A stretch of DNA of 64,000 bases. Origin: Parvularcula oceani (GTDB taxonomy: Bacteria > Pseudomonadota > Alphaproteobacteria > Caulobacterales > Parvularculaceae). Below, piece by piece: positions 9,078 through 17,781 of this stretch (the first letter of the stretch is position 1; every line of letters starts with the position of its first letter). The stretch is from NCBI RefSeq assembly GCF_000733125.1, contig NZ_JPHU01000014.1:1-64000 (forward strand), given 5' to 3'. A program made the position numbers and the translations under genes. The notes under the pieces were generated by a model. That model worked only from the letters and a program-made list of their open reading frames with translations, had not been told where the DNA came from and made no database searches.

Positions 9078-9566
9078 TCAGTCCGTCTTCGCCGCGGCAG
9101 AGAGATATTCCTCGTCGGTGACCTTCTCGCCCCAGACGACATTCGTGCCGTCGAGCGCTTCCTGGATTGCGATATGGGTCATCGCGGCATCGGGCGTGGC
9201 GCCGTGCCAGTGCTTCTTGTCCCTGGGGCAGAGCAGCACGTCGCCCTCATGGAATTCGAGCTTCTCGCCGCCCTCGACCTGCGTCCAGCCCACGCCCTCG
9301 GTCACGATCAGCGTCTGGCCGAGCGGATGGCTGTGCCATGCCGTCCTGGCACCGGGTTCGAAGGAGACGATGGCGCCGGTGACGCGGGAGGGATCCTCGC
9401 GGGAGAAATTGGCCCGGATCGTCGCCTTGCCGGTGAAATAGTCCTCCGGCCCTTCGACCACATCCTGTTCGGCCTCACGGAGTATTTCGGTCATGGCTTG
9501 TCCTTCCTCGAGATTCTGGCTCATCGGAATGAGGCCGATCAAAGCGGTCGCGAGCGCGATAGGCAT
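9078..9566 (-). CDS. Cupin-domain protein, mandelonitrile-lyase-like
   Basis: 162 residues with one conserved cupin barrel. Metal-binding motif 1 is seen in WHSHPLGQTLIVTEG and motif 2 in CPRDKKHWHGATP, with AMTHIAIQE behind, the pattern of small manganese cupins annotated as (R)-mandelonitrile lyase or as carboxymuconolactone-associated cupins. The chosen ATG (MPIALATAL) follows GGAGGT and gives a short hydrophobic leader; an internal start at MTEIL is possible and would make a cytoplasmic protein. Pairs with the tautomerase downstream; divergent from a LysR regulator that is its likely controller (inference). Confidence 0.8.
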   Translation of the reverse strand: MPIALATALIGLIPMSQNLEEGQAMTEILREAEQDVVEGPEDYFTGKATIRANFSREDPSRVTGAIVSFEPGARTAWHSHPLGQTLIVTEGVGWTQVEGGEKLEFHEGDVLLCPRDKKHWHGATPDAAMTHIAIQEALDGTNVVWGEKVTDEEYLSAAAKTD

Positions 9567-9702
9567 GGGGACCTCCATCAGGTTGCGATCGGAAGGTAGG
9601 CCCAAGTGCGGCTTCGAATAGCGGCGCGCTGCGCGATGAACCGGTGAGCCGCGCTCAGTAATCGGCTAGGAGCGCTCGAACGCACGCATTCCGGAGGCCT
9701 TC

Positions 9703-10611
9703 ATGCCGCTTGAGCGATCCGATCTCGGCAACCTGCTCTACTTCATGGCGGTCGCGAAGCATCGCAGCTTTCGGCGGGCTTCGACGGAATGCGGGGTCAG
9801 CGCATCGGCGCTCAGCCACGCGATGAGCGGTCTCGAGGGGCGGCTGGGGGTCCGCCTCCTCAACCGCACGACGCGCAGCGTGACCGTGACGGCGGCGGGC
9901 GAGGAGCTGCTCGCCGCGATCGACCGCCCGATCGAGGGTCTGGAGCGGGCGGTCGAAAACCTCAATCGCTACCGGGACACTCCGTCGGGACGCATCCGGC
10001 TGAACGTCATGGAGGATGCGGCGACGCTCCTCCTCGCGCCCGTGCTGCCGGTCTTCGCCGAGCGCTATCCCGATGTCGAAGTCGATGTCAGCGTCACCAA
10101 TCGCCTCGTCGACGTGATCGCCGAGGGATATGACGCTGGCATCCGCTATGCGGGCACCGTGCCCGAGGACATGATCGGACGTCCTCTGTCGACACCGCTG
10201 CGCTGGATGGCGGCGGCCGCGCCGAGCTATCTCGAACGGGCCGGGGCGCCTTCCCATCCGCACGATCTGCGCGAGCATCGCTGCATCCGCATCAAGCTCG
10301 GCAATGACGCGATCTATGACTGGGAGTTCGAGCGGGGCGAGGCGGCGCTGAGCGTGGAAACCCCCGGGCAGCTGACGATCGACACGAGCGCCATGATGCT
10401 GGATCTCGGCCTGTCCGGCGCCGGCATCGTCTATGGCACCGAGCGGCTGCTCGCGCCGCATCTGCGCAGCGGCGCCCTGGTGCCGGTGCTGGAGGAGTGG
10501 GCCTCCATGGGGCCGGGCTTCCAGGCCTATTATCCGGGGCGTCGCCATCTCCCCCCGGGGCTGCGCCTCCTGATCGATCTCATTCGCGAGATGAAGCCCT
10601 GCGGGCTCTGA
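9703..10611 (+). CDS. LysR-family transcriptional regulator
   Basis: 302 residues. The N-terminal winged helix-turn-helix spans about residues 8-66 (FRRASTECGVSASALSHAMS, then LGVRLLNRTTRSVTVTAAGE); the rest is the periplasmic-binding-protein-like effector domain. The start follows GGAGG. The gene is divergent from the cupin-tautomerase pair with 136 bases between the starts, the classic arrangement for a LysR protein that controls its neighbours. A CTAG-containing promoter-like element sits 34 bases upstream. Effector unknown. Confidence 0.9.
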   Translation: MPLERSDLGNLLYFMAVAKHRSFRRASTECGVSASALSHAMSGLEGRLGVRLLNRTTRSVTVTAAGEELLAAIDRPIEGLERAVENLNRYRDTPSGRIRLNVMEDAATLLLAPVLPVFAERYPDVEVDVSVTNRLVDVIAEGYDAGIRYAGTVPEDMIGRPLSTPLRWMAAAAPSYLERAGAPSHPHDLREHRCIRIKLGNDAIYDWEFERGEAALSVETPGQLTIDTSAMMLDLGLSGAGIVYGTERLLAPHLRSGALVPVLEEWASMGPGFQAYYPGRRHLPPGLRLLIDLIREMKPCGL

Positions 10612-10670
10612 CCCTTTCGCCTGCGCCGAGCGAGCCGGCGCCGCCGCCTGACGAGAGCACTCGCGGAACA

Positions 10671-10690
10671 CCAGTCACATGTGTGACTGG
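10671..10690. repeat. Perfect 9+9 inverted repeat between lysR and tRNA-Arg
   Basis: CCAGTCACA and TGTGACTGG flank a two-base centre, and a further CAGTCAC half-site follows near 10706. It lies downstream of both the LysR gene and the opposing tRNA gene, so it could be a bidirectional stem-loop or a protein-binding site. Confidence 0.6.
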
Positions 10691-10758
10691 CTCGAGAGCC
10701 GAGATCAGTCACGAGGTTCTTTGCGCGACAGCAGAAACGCCGCAAAATCCGAGCTTTA

Positions 10759-10835
10759 TGGTGACCCCTGCAGGACTCGAACCTGCTACCTACAGATTAG
10801 GAATCTGTCGCTCTATCCTGATGAGCTAAGGGGCC
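10759..10835 (-). tRNA. tRNA-Arg (anticodon CCU)
   Basis: 77 bases fold as a complete cloverleaf on the minus strand: acceptor GGCCCCT/AGGGGTC, D stem GCTC/GAGC, anticodon stem ACAGA/TCTGT with loop TTCCTAA, T stem GCAGG/CCTGC with TTCGAGT. The 3' CCA is encoded. It reads AGG codons. Confidence 0.95.
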
Positions 10836-10943
10836 GCCCCGCCGCATGGGCGCCGTGCCCTCGTAGCGGGCGAAGCGGCCGGCTGTCCACTGTCCGGCAT
10901 GAGGCGAGATGACAAGGCGTCGTCTGCGGTGTAGCGGGCGCTC

Positions 10944-12311
10944 ATGTCTCTTCGCGTCGCCATCGTCGGCCGTCCCAATGTCGGCAAGTCCACCCTGTTC
11001 AACCGCCTCGCCGGGCAGAAGCTCGCTCTGGTGGACGACATGCCCGGCCTCACGCGCGACCGGCGCGAGCACGAGATCCGGTTCGGCGATTTCGAGCTGA
11101 CGCTGATCGACACGGCCGGGCTCGAGGACGCGGCGGAGGGTGCGCTCGAAGCGCGGATGCGCAAGGGCACGGAGCAGGCGATCGCGCTCGCGGATCTGAC
11201 CTTGTTCCTGGTCGACGCGCGCGCCGGCATCACCGCTTTCGACGAGGAGCTGGCCCAGATCCTCCGCAGCGGCGCGAAGCCCGTCATCCTGGTCGCGAAC
11301 AAGACCGAGGGGCGGGGGCTCGAGGGCTTCTACGAGGCCTATCGCCTCGGCCTCGGCGAGCCCGTGGCGATCTCCGCCGAACACGGGGAGGGCATGGCCG
11401 ACCTCTACGAGGCCATCCGTCCCCATGCCGAAGGCAAGGCGGAGGCCGAGGAGACCGAGGCCTATGAATGGGACGATCCGCTCAAGCCCCTCCGGGTGGC
11501 CGTGGTGGGGCGGCCCAATGCCGGCAAATCCACCCTGATCAACCAGATCCTCAAGGAGGACCGCCTCCTGGTCGGGCCCGAAGCCGGGATCACCCGCGAT
11601 TCGATCGGCGTCGAGTGGCAGTGGGAGGGGCCGGACCGGAACTGGCCGGTCAAGCTGTTCGACACGGCTGGCATGCGCAAACGCTCCCGCGTGCAGAACC
11701 GCGTCGAGAAGATGTCGGTCGCCGATACGATCCGGGCCATCCGCTTCGCCGAAGTGGTGGTCGTGATGATGGACGCCGCCACGCCATACGAGAAGCAGGA
11801 CCTCCAGATCGCCGACCTCGCCGTGCGCGAGGGCAGGGCCGTCATCCTCGCGGTGAACAAGTGGGACCTGATCGAGGACCGCAGCGAGGCGGGCCTCGCT
11901 CTGCGCGAAGCGGCGGGGCGGCTTCTGCCGCAGCTTCCGGGCGTGCCGATCGTCACCCTGTCGGCCCTGACGGGCAAGGGCCTCAACAAGCTCATGCCCG
12001 CCATCACCAAGGTCTATCTGGACTGGAACGCGCAGGTGAAGACCTCGGCGCTCAATGAATGGCTGGCCGCGGCGACGCAGGCTCACCCGCCGCCCGCCGT
12101 GCGGGGGCGCCGCATCAAGATCCGCTACGTCGCGCAGATCAAGACGCGCCCGCCGACCTTCGTCGCCCACTGCCAGAGGGCCGAGGAAGTGCCCGACAGC
12201 TATCAGCGTTATCTCGTTAACAGCCTGCGCGACGCCTTCGAGATCCAGGCGGTTCCCATCCGCCTCTACCTGCGCAAGCAGGACAATCCCTATGCGGACC
12301 GGAAGCGCTAG
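10944..12311 (+). CDS. der: Ribosome biogenesis GTPase Der (EngA)
   Basis: 455 residues, normal for Der. Two tandem GTPase domains are visible: [16 protein letters not shown] and NKTEG in the first (about residues 8-170), and [20 protein letters not shown] and NKWD in the second (about 185-355), followed by the C-terminal KH-like domain. Der acts in 50S ribosomal subunit maturation. The gene is separated from the tRNA by about 100 bases and is convergent with the peptidase gene; a hairpin spans the junction. Confidence 0.97.
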   Translation: MSLRVAIVGRPNVGKSTLFNRLAGQKLALVDDMPGLTRDRREHEIRFGDFELTLIDTAGLEDAAEGALEARMRKGTEQAIALADLTLFLVDARAGITAFDEELAQILRSGAKPVILVANKTEGRGLEGFYEAYRLGLGEPVAISAEHGEGMADLYEAIRPHAEGKAEAEETEAYEWDDPLKPLRVAVVGRPNAGKSTLINQILKEDRLLVGPEAGITRDSIGVEWQWEGPDRNWPVKLFDTAGMRKRSRVQNRVEKMSVADTIRAIRFAEVVVVMMDAATPYEKQDLQIADLAVREGRAVILAVNKWDLIEDRSEAGLALREAAGRLLPQLPGVPIVTLSALTGKGLNKLMPAITKVYLDWNAQVKTSALNEWLAAATQAHPPPAVRGRRIKIRYVAQIKTRPPTFVAHCQRAEEVPDSYQRYLVNSLRDAFEIQAVPIRLYLRKQDNPYADRKR

Positions 12312-12327
12312 CCTGTAAGGCTAGCGC
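12305..12327. terminator. Hairpin carrying the stop codons of both convergent genes
   Basis: A perfect 9-bp stem GCGCTAGCC/GGCTAGCGC with loop TGTAA. The TAG of der lies in the left arm and the TAG of the opposing peptidase gene in the right arm. Without T-runs it is probably a shared 3'-end structure rather than a strong terminator. Confidence 0.6.
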
Positions 12328-13460
12328 ACCTTGTCCACGACCGCATGCATCGCCGTGAGGCAGTCGCGCCCGAACTGGGCGCAGCGGTCAGAAGACCAGC
12401 CATAGGTCGGATCGGGTTTGATGGCGGCGTCCTTGAACGGCATCTCCAGCGTCATGCCGAGCGCGTCGAAACGCTGCGAGACCCAATTGGTCGCGATCTT
12501 GGGGTTCGCCTTGCCGGGGCCCGGGATGGGATAGCCCTCCTTGGTCTGGAAGGCGTCGCTCGCCTCCAGAAGCGCGTCCTGGAAAGCCTTCTGGAGGCCG
12601 GCGAGGCGGTCGCCCCAGCGCTCGATGCCCTCGGCGCCCGCGATGAAATTGTTCGCGATGGCCTCGTCTCCGTGGACGTCGAGGAAGAAGTCCACGCCCG
12701 TCTTCTCCATCATCTCGCGGACGAAGAAGACTTCGGGGCTTCCCTGCAGCGAAGGCTCCGCCCAGGCGCGGTTGAGGTCGGTTCCGGCCGCATTGGTGCG
12801 CAGATGCCCCCGCCGCGCGCCATCCGGGTTCATCAGGGGCACGACATAGAAAACCGCCTTGTCGAGAAGCGCGCGCGCCGCCGGATCGCGGTGATCGGTC
12901 AGGCGCCGCAGGAAGCCCTCCATCCACCAGCTGCCCATGGTCTCGCCGGGGTGCTGCCGCCCGATCACCCAGAAGGCCCGCTTGCCCTCACCGGGGGTGC
13001 CGATCCGCAGGAGGTCCATCGGATTGCCGTCGAGCGACTGGCCGCAGGGCAGATACTCGACCAGCGGGGAGCCGAGCGTATGCGCGATGAGGCGGTCGTG
13101 GCGATGCAGGTCGTAGGGCGCGAAATAGGCATACCAGAGCACGCCGGCGGGCGGCGTGTGCTCGATGATCAGCGTCCCGTCCTCATAGCGGGTCGGCACG
13201 CGCGTCCAGCGCTCGCCATCCGTGCTGACCACCGCCCGGTAGTTCTTCCAGCCGTCGACATAGGACGAGGTGCCCGCATTCTCGATCGTCATCTTCAGGG
13301 GCATGTCCTTCGCGCCGCTGACGCGGAAGTAGAACCACTGGAAATTCGGCGCGGCCGTGTCGGGCCGCATGGCGAGGCGGATATCGCCCGGCCGGTCGGC
13401 CGACAGGACTTCGACATTGCCGCTATCGGGCGGGGCGGTGATGAGAATCGGGTCTGACAT
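12321..13460 (-). CDS. M14-family zinc carboxypeptidase, cytosolic carboxypeptidase (AGTPBP1/Nna1)-like
   Basis: 379 residues. An N-terminal beta domain (about 1-125) precedes the peptidase domain, as in bacterial cytosolic carboxypeptidases. Zinc-site motif HPGE (with RQ before it), NPDGARRGHLRTNAAGTDLNR split over the substrate site, DVHGDE with the third zinc ligand, and TLEMPFKD with the catalytic glutamate are all present. No signal peptide. The start MSDPIL is the family-like one; an in-frame start 12 codons earlier adds a Pro-rich tail. Substrate unknown; related enzymes trim C-terminal acidic residues. Confidence 0.9.
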   Translation of the reverse strand: MSDPILITAPPDSGNVEVLSADRPGDIRLAMRPDTAAPNFQWFYFRVSGAKDMPLKMTIENAGTSSYVDGWKNYRAVVSTDGERWTRVPTRYEDGTLIIEHTPPAGVLWYAYFAPYDLHRHDRLIAHTLGSPLVEYLPCGQSLDGNPMDLLRIGTPGEGKRAFWVIGRQHPGETMGSWWMEGFLRRLTDHRDPAARALLDKAVFYVVPLMNPDGARRGHLRTNAAGTDLNRAWAEPSLQGSPEVFFVREMMEKTGVDFFLDVHGDEAIANNFIAGAEGIERWGDRLAGLQKAFQDALLEASDAFQTKEGYPIPGPGKANPKIATNWVSQRFDALGMTLEMPFKDAAIKPDPTYGWSSDRCAQFGRDCLTAMHAVVDKVR

Positions 13461-13575
13461 GTCCCCGGACTTAGGCCGCGCGGGCGGTCTTGGCACGAGA
13501 CAGAGCAGTCAAAACGCGGCGGCGGCGGGCACGATCATGCTGGACGGGGCGCCTGCTCTGTCGCATAAGCGCGGC

Positions 13576-13989
13576 ATGTTCGGATTCATCAAACGCGCCG
13601 TTCTCTGGTGGCACTACGCGACGCTCGGGACGTCTCTGACGCTGCGGAACCGCAAGGCCCGCTTCGTCGGCGAGGACCAGCAGGGCAACAAGTACTACGA
13701 AGAAGGCGCGGAAGGCTCGGGCCCCTCCGGGCGGAAGCGGCGCTGGGTGATCTATCACGGCTTTGCCGAAGCCTCGCGGGTTCCGGCGGACTGGCATGGC
13801 TGGCTGCACCACATCTGGGAAGAGCCCCCGACGGTCGCCCCGCTGCCGATCAAGAAATTCGAGCGCCAGCACCTGCCCAACATGACCGGCACGCCGCTCG
13901 CCTATCGCCCCAAGGGCTCTCTCACCCGGATCGGCAGCGGCGCCGAGGTGAACGAGGATTACGAGGCCTGGACGCCTGAAAGCGTCTAG
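13576..13989 (+). CDS. NDUFA12-like NADH:ubiquinone oxidoreductase accessory subunit
   Basis: 137 residues matching the 17.2-kDa complex I accessory subunit kept in alphaproteobacteria and mitochondria: WWHYATLGTSLTLRNRKARFVG, then DQQGNKYYE, RRWVIYHG and ADWHGWLHH, PPT and LPNMTGTPLAY. It is part of the membrane-arm/peripheral-arm interface of respiratory complex I. The ATG starting MFGFIKR fits the family; a long upstream extension is an overlap with the divergent peptidase gene. Neighbouring DUF2155 and aat is the standard alphaproteobacterial order. Confidence 0.92.
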   Translation: MFGFIKRAVLWWHYATLGTSLTLRNRKARFVGEDQQGNKYYEEGAEGSGPSGRKRRWVIYHGFAEASRVPADWHGWLHHIWEEPPTVAPLPIKKFERQHLPNMTGTPLAYRPKGSLTRIGSGAEVNEDYEAWTPESV

Positions 13990-14028
13990 GCTCTCCTCTT
14001 CGGCGAACCGCAGAAGGGCAGCGCGATC

Positions 14029-14655
14029 ATGGCTTCTCCCCGGATTTTCCTGGGCCGGTTTTTCCTCGGCATGCTGGGCGCGGCGGCCATTCCGCTCGCC
14101 GCCTCGGCGCAGGTGGATGAAGAGCCCCTGATGGGGTGGACCTTCACGCCAGACATTCCCGAGGAGCCGGCCGAGGACGAGAGCGAACTCGACCGGCTGT
14201 CACGGTCGTCCTCCGGGGTCACTTTCGGCCTCGAAGTCTATGCGGGCCGGTCCGACAACCCTCTGGAGCCCGTCTCCGTGACGCTGAGGGCGCTCGACAA
14301 GGTGACCGCGACCTATAAGGATCTCGTCGTGCCGATCGGCGAGCCGGCGGCCTTCGGGCCGCTGACGCTCCTGCCGCGGACCTGCGACAAGCGTCCGCCC
14401 GAAGAATTTCCCGAAACGACGGTGTTCCTTGAAGTCTATTCGACCGAGCTGGACGTGCAGGGGCGCGGTGGCCGCAGCGCGAACCAGGAGCGCAGGCGCC
14501 GTTCGGCAGCCTCTCGGCAGGGCGGGCAGGAGCCCGAGGGCACGCCCGTCTTCCGCGGCTGGATGTTCGCGTCCTCTCCCTCGCTCAATGCGCTGGAGCA
14601 CCCGGTCTACGATGTCTGGGTGATCGACTGTAAGATGGTCGACCCCGCCATCTGA
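14029..14655 (+). CDS. DUF2155 domain protein, exported
   Basis: 208 residues with a signal peptide (GMLGAAAIPLAASAQ). The DUF2155 core is clear: TLRALDKVTATYKDL, FGPLTLLPRTC, RPPEEFPE and the family signature FRGWMFASSPSLNALEHPVY with VWVIDC near the end. An unusual Arg-, Gln- and Ser-rich insert lies around residues 145-170, between the two conserved halves. Function unknown; the protein is restricted mostly to alphaproteobacteria and is linked to NDUFA12 and aat genes. Its 3' end overlaps the convergent aat by 49 bases. Confidence 0.9.
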   Translation: MASPRIFLGRFFLGMLGAAAIPLAASAQVDEEPLMGWTFTPDIPEEPAEDESELDRLSRSSSGVTFGLEVYAGRSDNPLEPVSVTLRALDKVTATYKDLVVPIGEPAAFGPLTLLPRTCDKRPPEEFPETTVFLEVYSTELDVQGRGGRSANQERRRRSAASRQGGQEPEGTPVFRGWMFASSPSLNALEHPVYDVWVIDCKMVDPAI

Positions 14656-15311
14656 GGGGGCAGGGCGTCGAAGCGGCCATCGACCTTGAGCGCGCCCGAC
14701 AGGCGCCGCGCATAGTTGTCCGCCGCGACTTCCTCGACCCCGAAGCGCCGCAGATGGTCCGTCGTGAACTGGGTGTCGTGCAGCACGTAGCCGCCCGCGG
14801 CGAGGCGCGCTGTCAGGTGGACGAGCGCCACCTTGCTGGCATCGGTCACGACCGAGAACATGCTTTCCCCGAAAAAGGCGCCGCCGATTGCGACGCCGTA
14901 GAGGCCGCCGACGAGCTGGCCGTCCCGCCATGCCTCGACGGAGTGGGCGTAGCCCTGCTCGTGCAGCTCGGCATAGGCCGAGAGGATCTGGCCGTTGATC
15001 CAGGTCTGCCAGCGTTCGGTCTGCGGCATGGCGCAGCCCTCCATCACGGCCCTGAACGCGGTGTCGGTGCGGATCTCGAAGACATCCCGCCTGACGGTGC
15101 GCCGCAGCGTCTTGCTGATGTGCAGGCCCTTGATCGGAAGGACGCCGCGCAGGTCTGGGCGGACCCAGAACACGTCCTTGGCATAGCGGTCCTCGGCCAT
15201 CGGGAAATAGCCGATGGCATAGGCCTGGAGCAGAAGGTCCGGCGTCAGCCGGGATGGGGGAAGGGGACGTGACACGCCCCGCAGTATGTCGAATGCGGAG
15301 GGTTCCGTCAC
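14607..15311 (-). CDS. aat: Leucyl/phenylalanyl-tRNA--protein transferase
   Basis: 234 residues. Aat adds Leu or Phe from aminoacyl-tRNA to proteins with N-terminal Lys or Arg, marking them for ClpS/ClpAP degradation. Family motifs: LLLQAYAIGYFPMAE, WVRPDLRGVLP, GYAHSVEAWRDGQLVGGLYG, AFFGESMFS, ASKVALVHL and LHDTQFTTDHLRRFG. Convergent with and overlapping the DUF2155 gene, which is common in the group. Starts at ATG within a normal family length. Confidence 0.95.
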   Translation of the reverse strand: MTEPSAFDILRGVSRPLPPSRLTPDLLLQAYAIGYFPMAEDRYAKDVFWVRPDLRGVLPIKGLHISKTLRRTVRRDVFEIRTDTAFRAVMEGCAMPQTERWQTWINGQILSAYAELHEQGYAHSVEAWRDGQLVGGLYGVAIGGAFFGESMFSVVTDASKVALVHLTARLAAGGYVLHDTQFTTDHLRRFGVEEVAADNYARRLSGALKVDGRFDALPPQMAGSTILQSITQTS

Positions 15312-15522
15312 CTGCCGCGCCCAGCCCTCCCCAGCAGACCCGGGGCGGTGCGGCGCCGGCCATTGGGCGGTCCGATTCCGATCATGATCTCATCGCGGCC
15401 GGCCGGAAGCGTTTTCGCCGCCAACTGCGTTCGCTGTGCGAACTCCCTTCAGCGGAACGTGCTGTTTGCCAGTTCAGGCAGGAAGGCTGCCGATAAAATG
15501 AAGAATCAGTAAAATCTCAAAA

Positions 15523-15672
15523 TTAGTTCAATTCGGAAATATTGATGGGAAGTTCTTCGACCTGATCTTGAACTGCTTCGGCGGCGACCACACTCTCTCC
15601 CGTGGCAACATGCATCGCCAACATGAAGGTCGCGGCTAGCGCGGCTGCGGCTGTTGCAAATGCCTTATCCAT
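15523..15672 (-). CDS. Small exported peptide, 49 residues, unknown family
   Basis: A short frame with AGGAG six bases before its ATG. The product begins MDKAFATAAAALAATFML, which looks like a signal sequence or single membrane helix, followed by AMHVATGESVVAAEA and an acidic tail VQDQVEELPINISELN. It sits in an AT-richer pocket between aat and pdhB and is transcribed away from pdhB. I do not recognise the family. The ribosome site, the signal-like start and the sharply AT-rich flanks speak for a real gene. Confidence 0.55.
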   Translation of the reverse strand: MDKAFATAAAALAATFMLAMHVATGESVVAAEAVQDQVEELPINISELN

Positions 15673-15835
15673 GAAATCTCCTATTTCTCTATCCGTCTAA
15701 ACAATACATATCACGATAACATAAATGCGAGGGGGAAATCAAACCGGCGTCAGAACGGCCCTCTCAGAAGGCGTTGCCCGGCGCGCGCTCTATGGTAGCT
15801 AGGCGCTCCTGTTCCGTTCCTCCCGGAGAGACGCT

Positions 15836-17230
15836 TTGCCCATTCCAGTCCTGATGCCCGCCCTGTCGCCGACGATGGAGGAGGGGACGCTTGCCAAGTG
15901 GCTGGTCTCCGAGGGGGACGAGATTTCATCGGGCGACGTGATCGCCGAGATCGAGACCGACAAGGCGACGATGGAGGTCGAGGCGGTCGAGGAGGGCACG
16001 CTCGGCAAGATCCTGATCGCCGAGGGGACCGAGGGCGTGAAGGTGAACGCGCCGATCGCCGTGATCCTCGAAGAGGGCGAAAGCGCGGACGATATCGACG
16101 AGGCGGCCCTGTCCGGCGAGGCCGCCGCTCCCGCGCAGGACGAGGAAGGCGAGGGCGACGAGAAGCCGGAAGCCGGCGGGACCGAAGCGGACGAGCCCGA
16201 GGCCGCGCCCAAGCCCGCCGCCGGGCCGGAAGTGCCCGAGGGCACGAACATGGTCGAGACGACCGTGCGCGACGCGCTGCGCGATGCCATGGCCGAGGAG
16301 ATGCGCCGCGACGAGAACGTCTTCGTCATGGGCGAGGAGGTCGCCGAATATCAGGGCGCCTACAAGGTGACGCGGGAGCTCCTGCAGGAATTCGGCGACA
16401 AGCGGGTCGTCGACACGCCGATCACCGAATACGGCTTTGCGGGCCTCGGCGTCGGCGCGGCCTTTGCCGGCCTTCGCCCCATCGTCGAGTTCATGACCTT
16501 CAACTTCGCGATGCAGGCGATCGATCACATCATCAACTCGGCGGCCAAGACGCGCTACATGTCGGGCGGCCAGATGGGCTGCCCCATCGTCTTCCGCGGC
16601 CCGAACGCCGCGGCCAGCCGCGTCGCGGCGCAGCACAGCCAGGATTACGCCCCCTGGTACGGTCACGTGCCGGGCCTGATCGTCATCGCGCCCTACAGCG
16701 CGTCCGACGCCAAGGGCCTCCTGAAGGCGGCGATCCGCAATCCGAACCCCGTCGTCTTCCTCGAGCACGAGCTTCTCTACGGGGAGAAGATGGACGTGCC
16801 CGAACTCGACGACTTCACCCTGCCGATCGGCAAGGCCAAGGTCGCGCGCGAGGGCAAGGACGTGACCATCGTCTCCTATGCGCGCGGCATGATGTTCGCG
16901 CTCGCCGCGGCCGAGCAGCTGGCGGGCGACGGCATCGAGGCTGAGGTCATCGATCTGCGCACGATCCGTCCGATGGACACCGACACGGTCGTCGAGAGCG
17001 TGAAGAAGACCAATCGCCTGGTCACGGTCGAGGAGAGCTGGTCGCCCATGGGCATCGGCGCGGAAGTCGGCGCGAAGGTGACCGAGGTCGCCTTCGACTA
17101 TCTCGACGCCCCGCCCGCCCGCGTCACGCAGGAAGACGTCCCGCTGCCCTATGCCGCCAATCTCGAAGCGCTCAGCCTTCCCGACGCGGCCCGCGTCGTC
17201 GAGGCGGTGCGCAAGGTGATGTACCTCTAG
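15836..17230 (+). CDS. pdhB: Pyruvate dehydrogenase E1 component subunit beta with N-terminal lipoyl domain
   Basis: 464 residues. Residues 1-80 form a lipoyl domain (lipoyl-lysine K43 in [10 protein letters not shown]), then an acidic/Ala-Pro linker to about 135, then the E1-beta transketolase-like fold ([46 protein letters not shown]-type end). With E1-alpha it decarboxylates pyruvate for the acetyl-CoA-forming complex. The start is TTG after CGGAGAG. E1-alpha is not adjacent: the region upstream holds only a small divergent gene. The lipoyl-coding DNA is identical over 282 bases to that of pdhC. Confidence 0.95.
   Translation: MPIPVLMPALSPTMEEGTLAKWLVSEGDEISSGDVIAEIETDKATMEVEAVEEGTLGKILIAEGTEGVKVNAPIAVILEEGESADDIDEAALSGEAAAPAQDEEGEGDEKPEAGGTEADEPEAAPKPAAGPEVPEGTNMVETTVRDALRDAMAEEMRRDENVFVMGEEVAEYQGAYKVTRELLQEFGDKRVVDTPITEYGFAGLGVGAAFAGLRPIVEFMTFNFAMQAIDHIINSAAKTRYMSGGQMGCPIVFRGPNAAASRVAAQHSQDYAPWYGHVPGLIVIAPYSASDAKGLLKAAIRNPNPVVFLEHELLYGEKMDVPELDDFTLPIGKAKVAREGKDVTIVSYARGMMFALAAAEQLAGDGIEAEVIDLRTIRPMDTDTVVESVKKTNRLVTVEESWSPMGIGAEVGAKVTEVAFDYLDAPPARVTQEDVPLPYAANLEALSLPDAARVVEAVRKVMYL
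15837..16118 (+). repeat. 282-bp perfect direct repeat, copy 1 (lipoyl domain of pdhB)
   Basis: By direct comparison this stretch is base-for-base identical to 18268-18549. The identity starts one base inside the start codon and ends at GTCCGGCG, where the two genes enter different linkers. Confidence 0.95.
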
Positions 17231-17256
17231 GCCGTAAGGGCCGGGAGGGGGCGCCG

Positions 17257-17781
17257 ATGTTCGACTTCCTGTTCAACCCGAGGGGGCGGATCAGCCGCAA
17301 GGGCATGTGGCTGGGCTTCTTCCTGCCCTATTTCCTGATCAGCGTCGGCCTTGGCGCATTGGGAGAGGCGGCTCCCGTCTTCGGCGTTCTGAGCACCGTG
17401 GTCGGCATCTTCTATCTCTGGCCGAGCACGATCGCCGTTCCGATGAAGCGGCTGCATGACCACGGCAAGAGCGGCCGGTGGCTGCTCGGCTATTACGCCG
17501 TCACGCTGGTGCTCACCGTCTTCGTCGGCATCGAGTTCGGCCAGGTGCTGCGCGATGCCGGCGTCAGCGCCGAAGGGGTGATGACGCCGACCGAGCAACG
17601 GGCTCTCTTCGTCGAGCACTATCCCCAAGTCCTGCGCACCGGACTCGGCCTCCTATCGACGGTCGCGATCATCGCGCTCGTCCTGTTCTTCTTCGTCTAT
17701 CTCTACGTCGTGCCGGGAGAGCGGGCCGACAATCGCTATGGCCGCGATCCGCAGGCGGACGGCCGCGGTCTCGCGGATTGA
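17257..17781 (+). CDS. DUF805 family inner-membrane protein (first of two)
   Basis: 174 residues with about four hydrophobic helices. The DUF805 signature MKRLHDHGKSGRW follows the second helix, and VVPGERADNRYG closes the fold, comparable to E. coli YhaH/YhaI. Function unknown. The ATG follows a GGAGG site. The stop overlaps the next start in TGATG, so the two DUF805 genes are translationally coupled and lie between pdhB and pdhC. Confidence 0.88.
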   Translation: MFDFLFNPRGRISRKGMWLGFFLPYFLISVGLGALGEAAPVFGVLSTVVGIFYLWPSTIAVPMKRLHDHGKSGRWLLGYYAVTLVLTVFVGIEFGQVLRDAGVSAEGVMTPTEQRALFVEHYPQVLRTGLGLLSTVAIIALVLFFFVYLYVVPGERADNRYGRDPQADGRGLAD

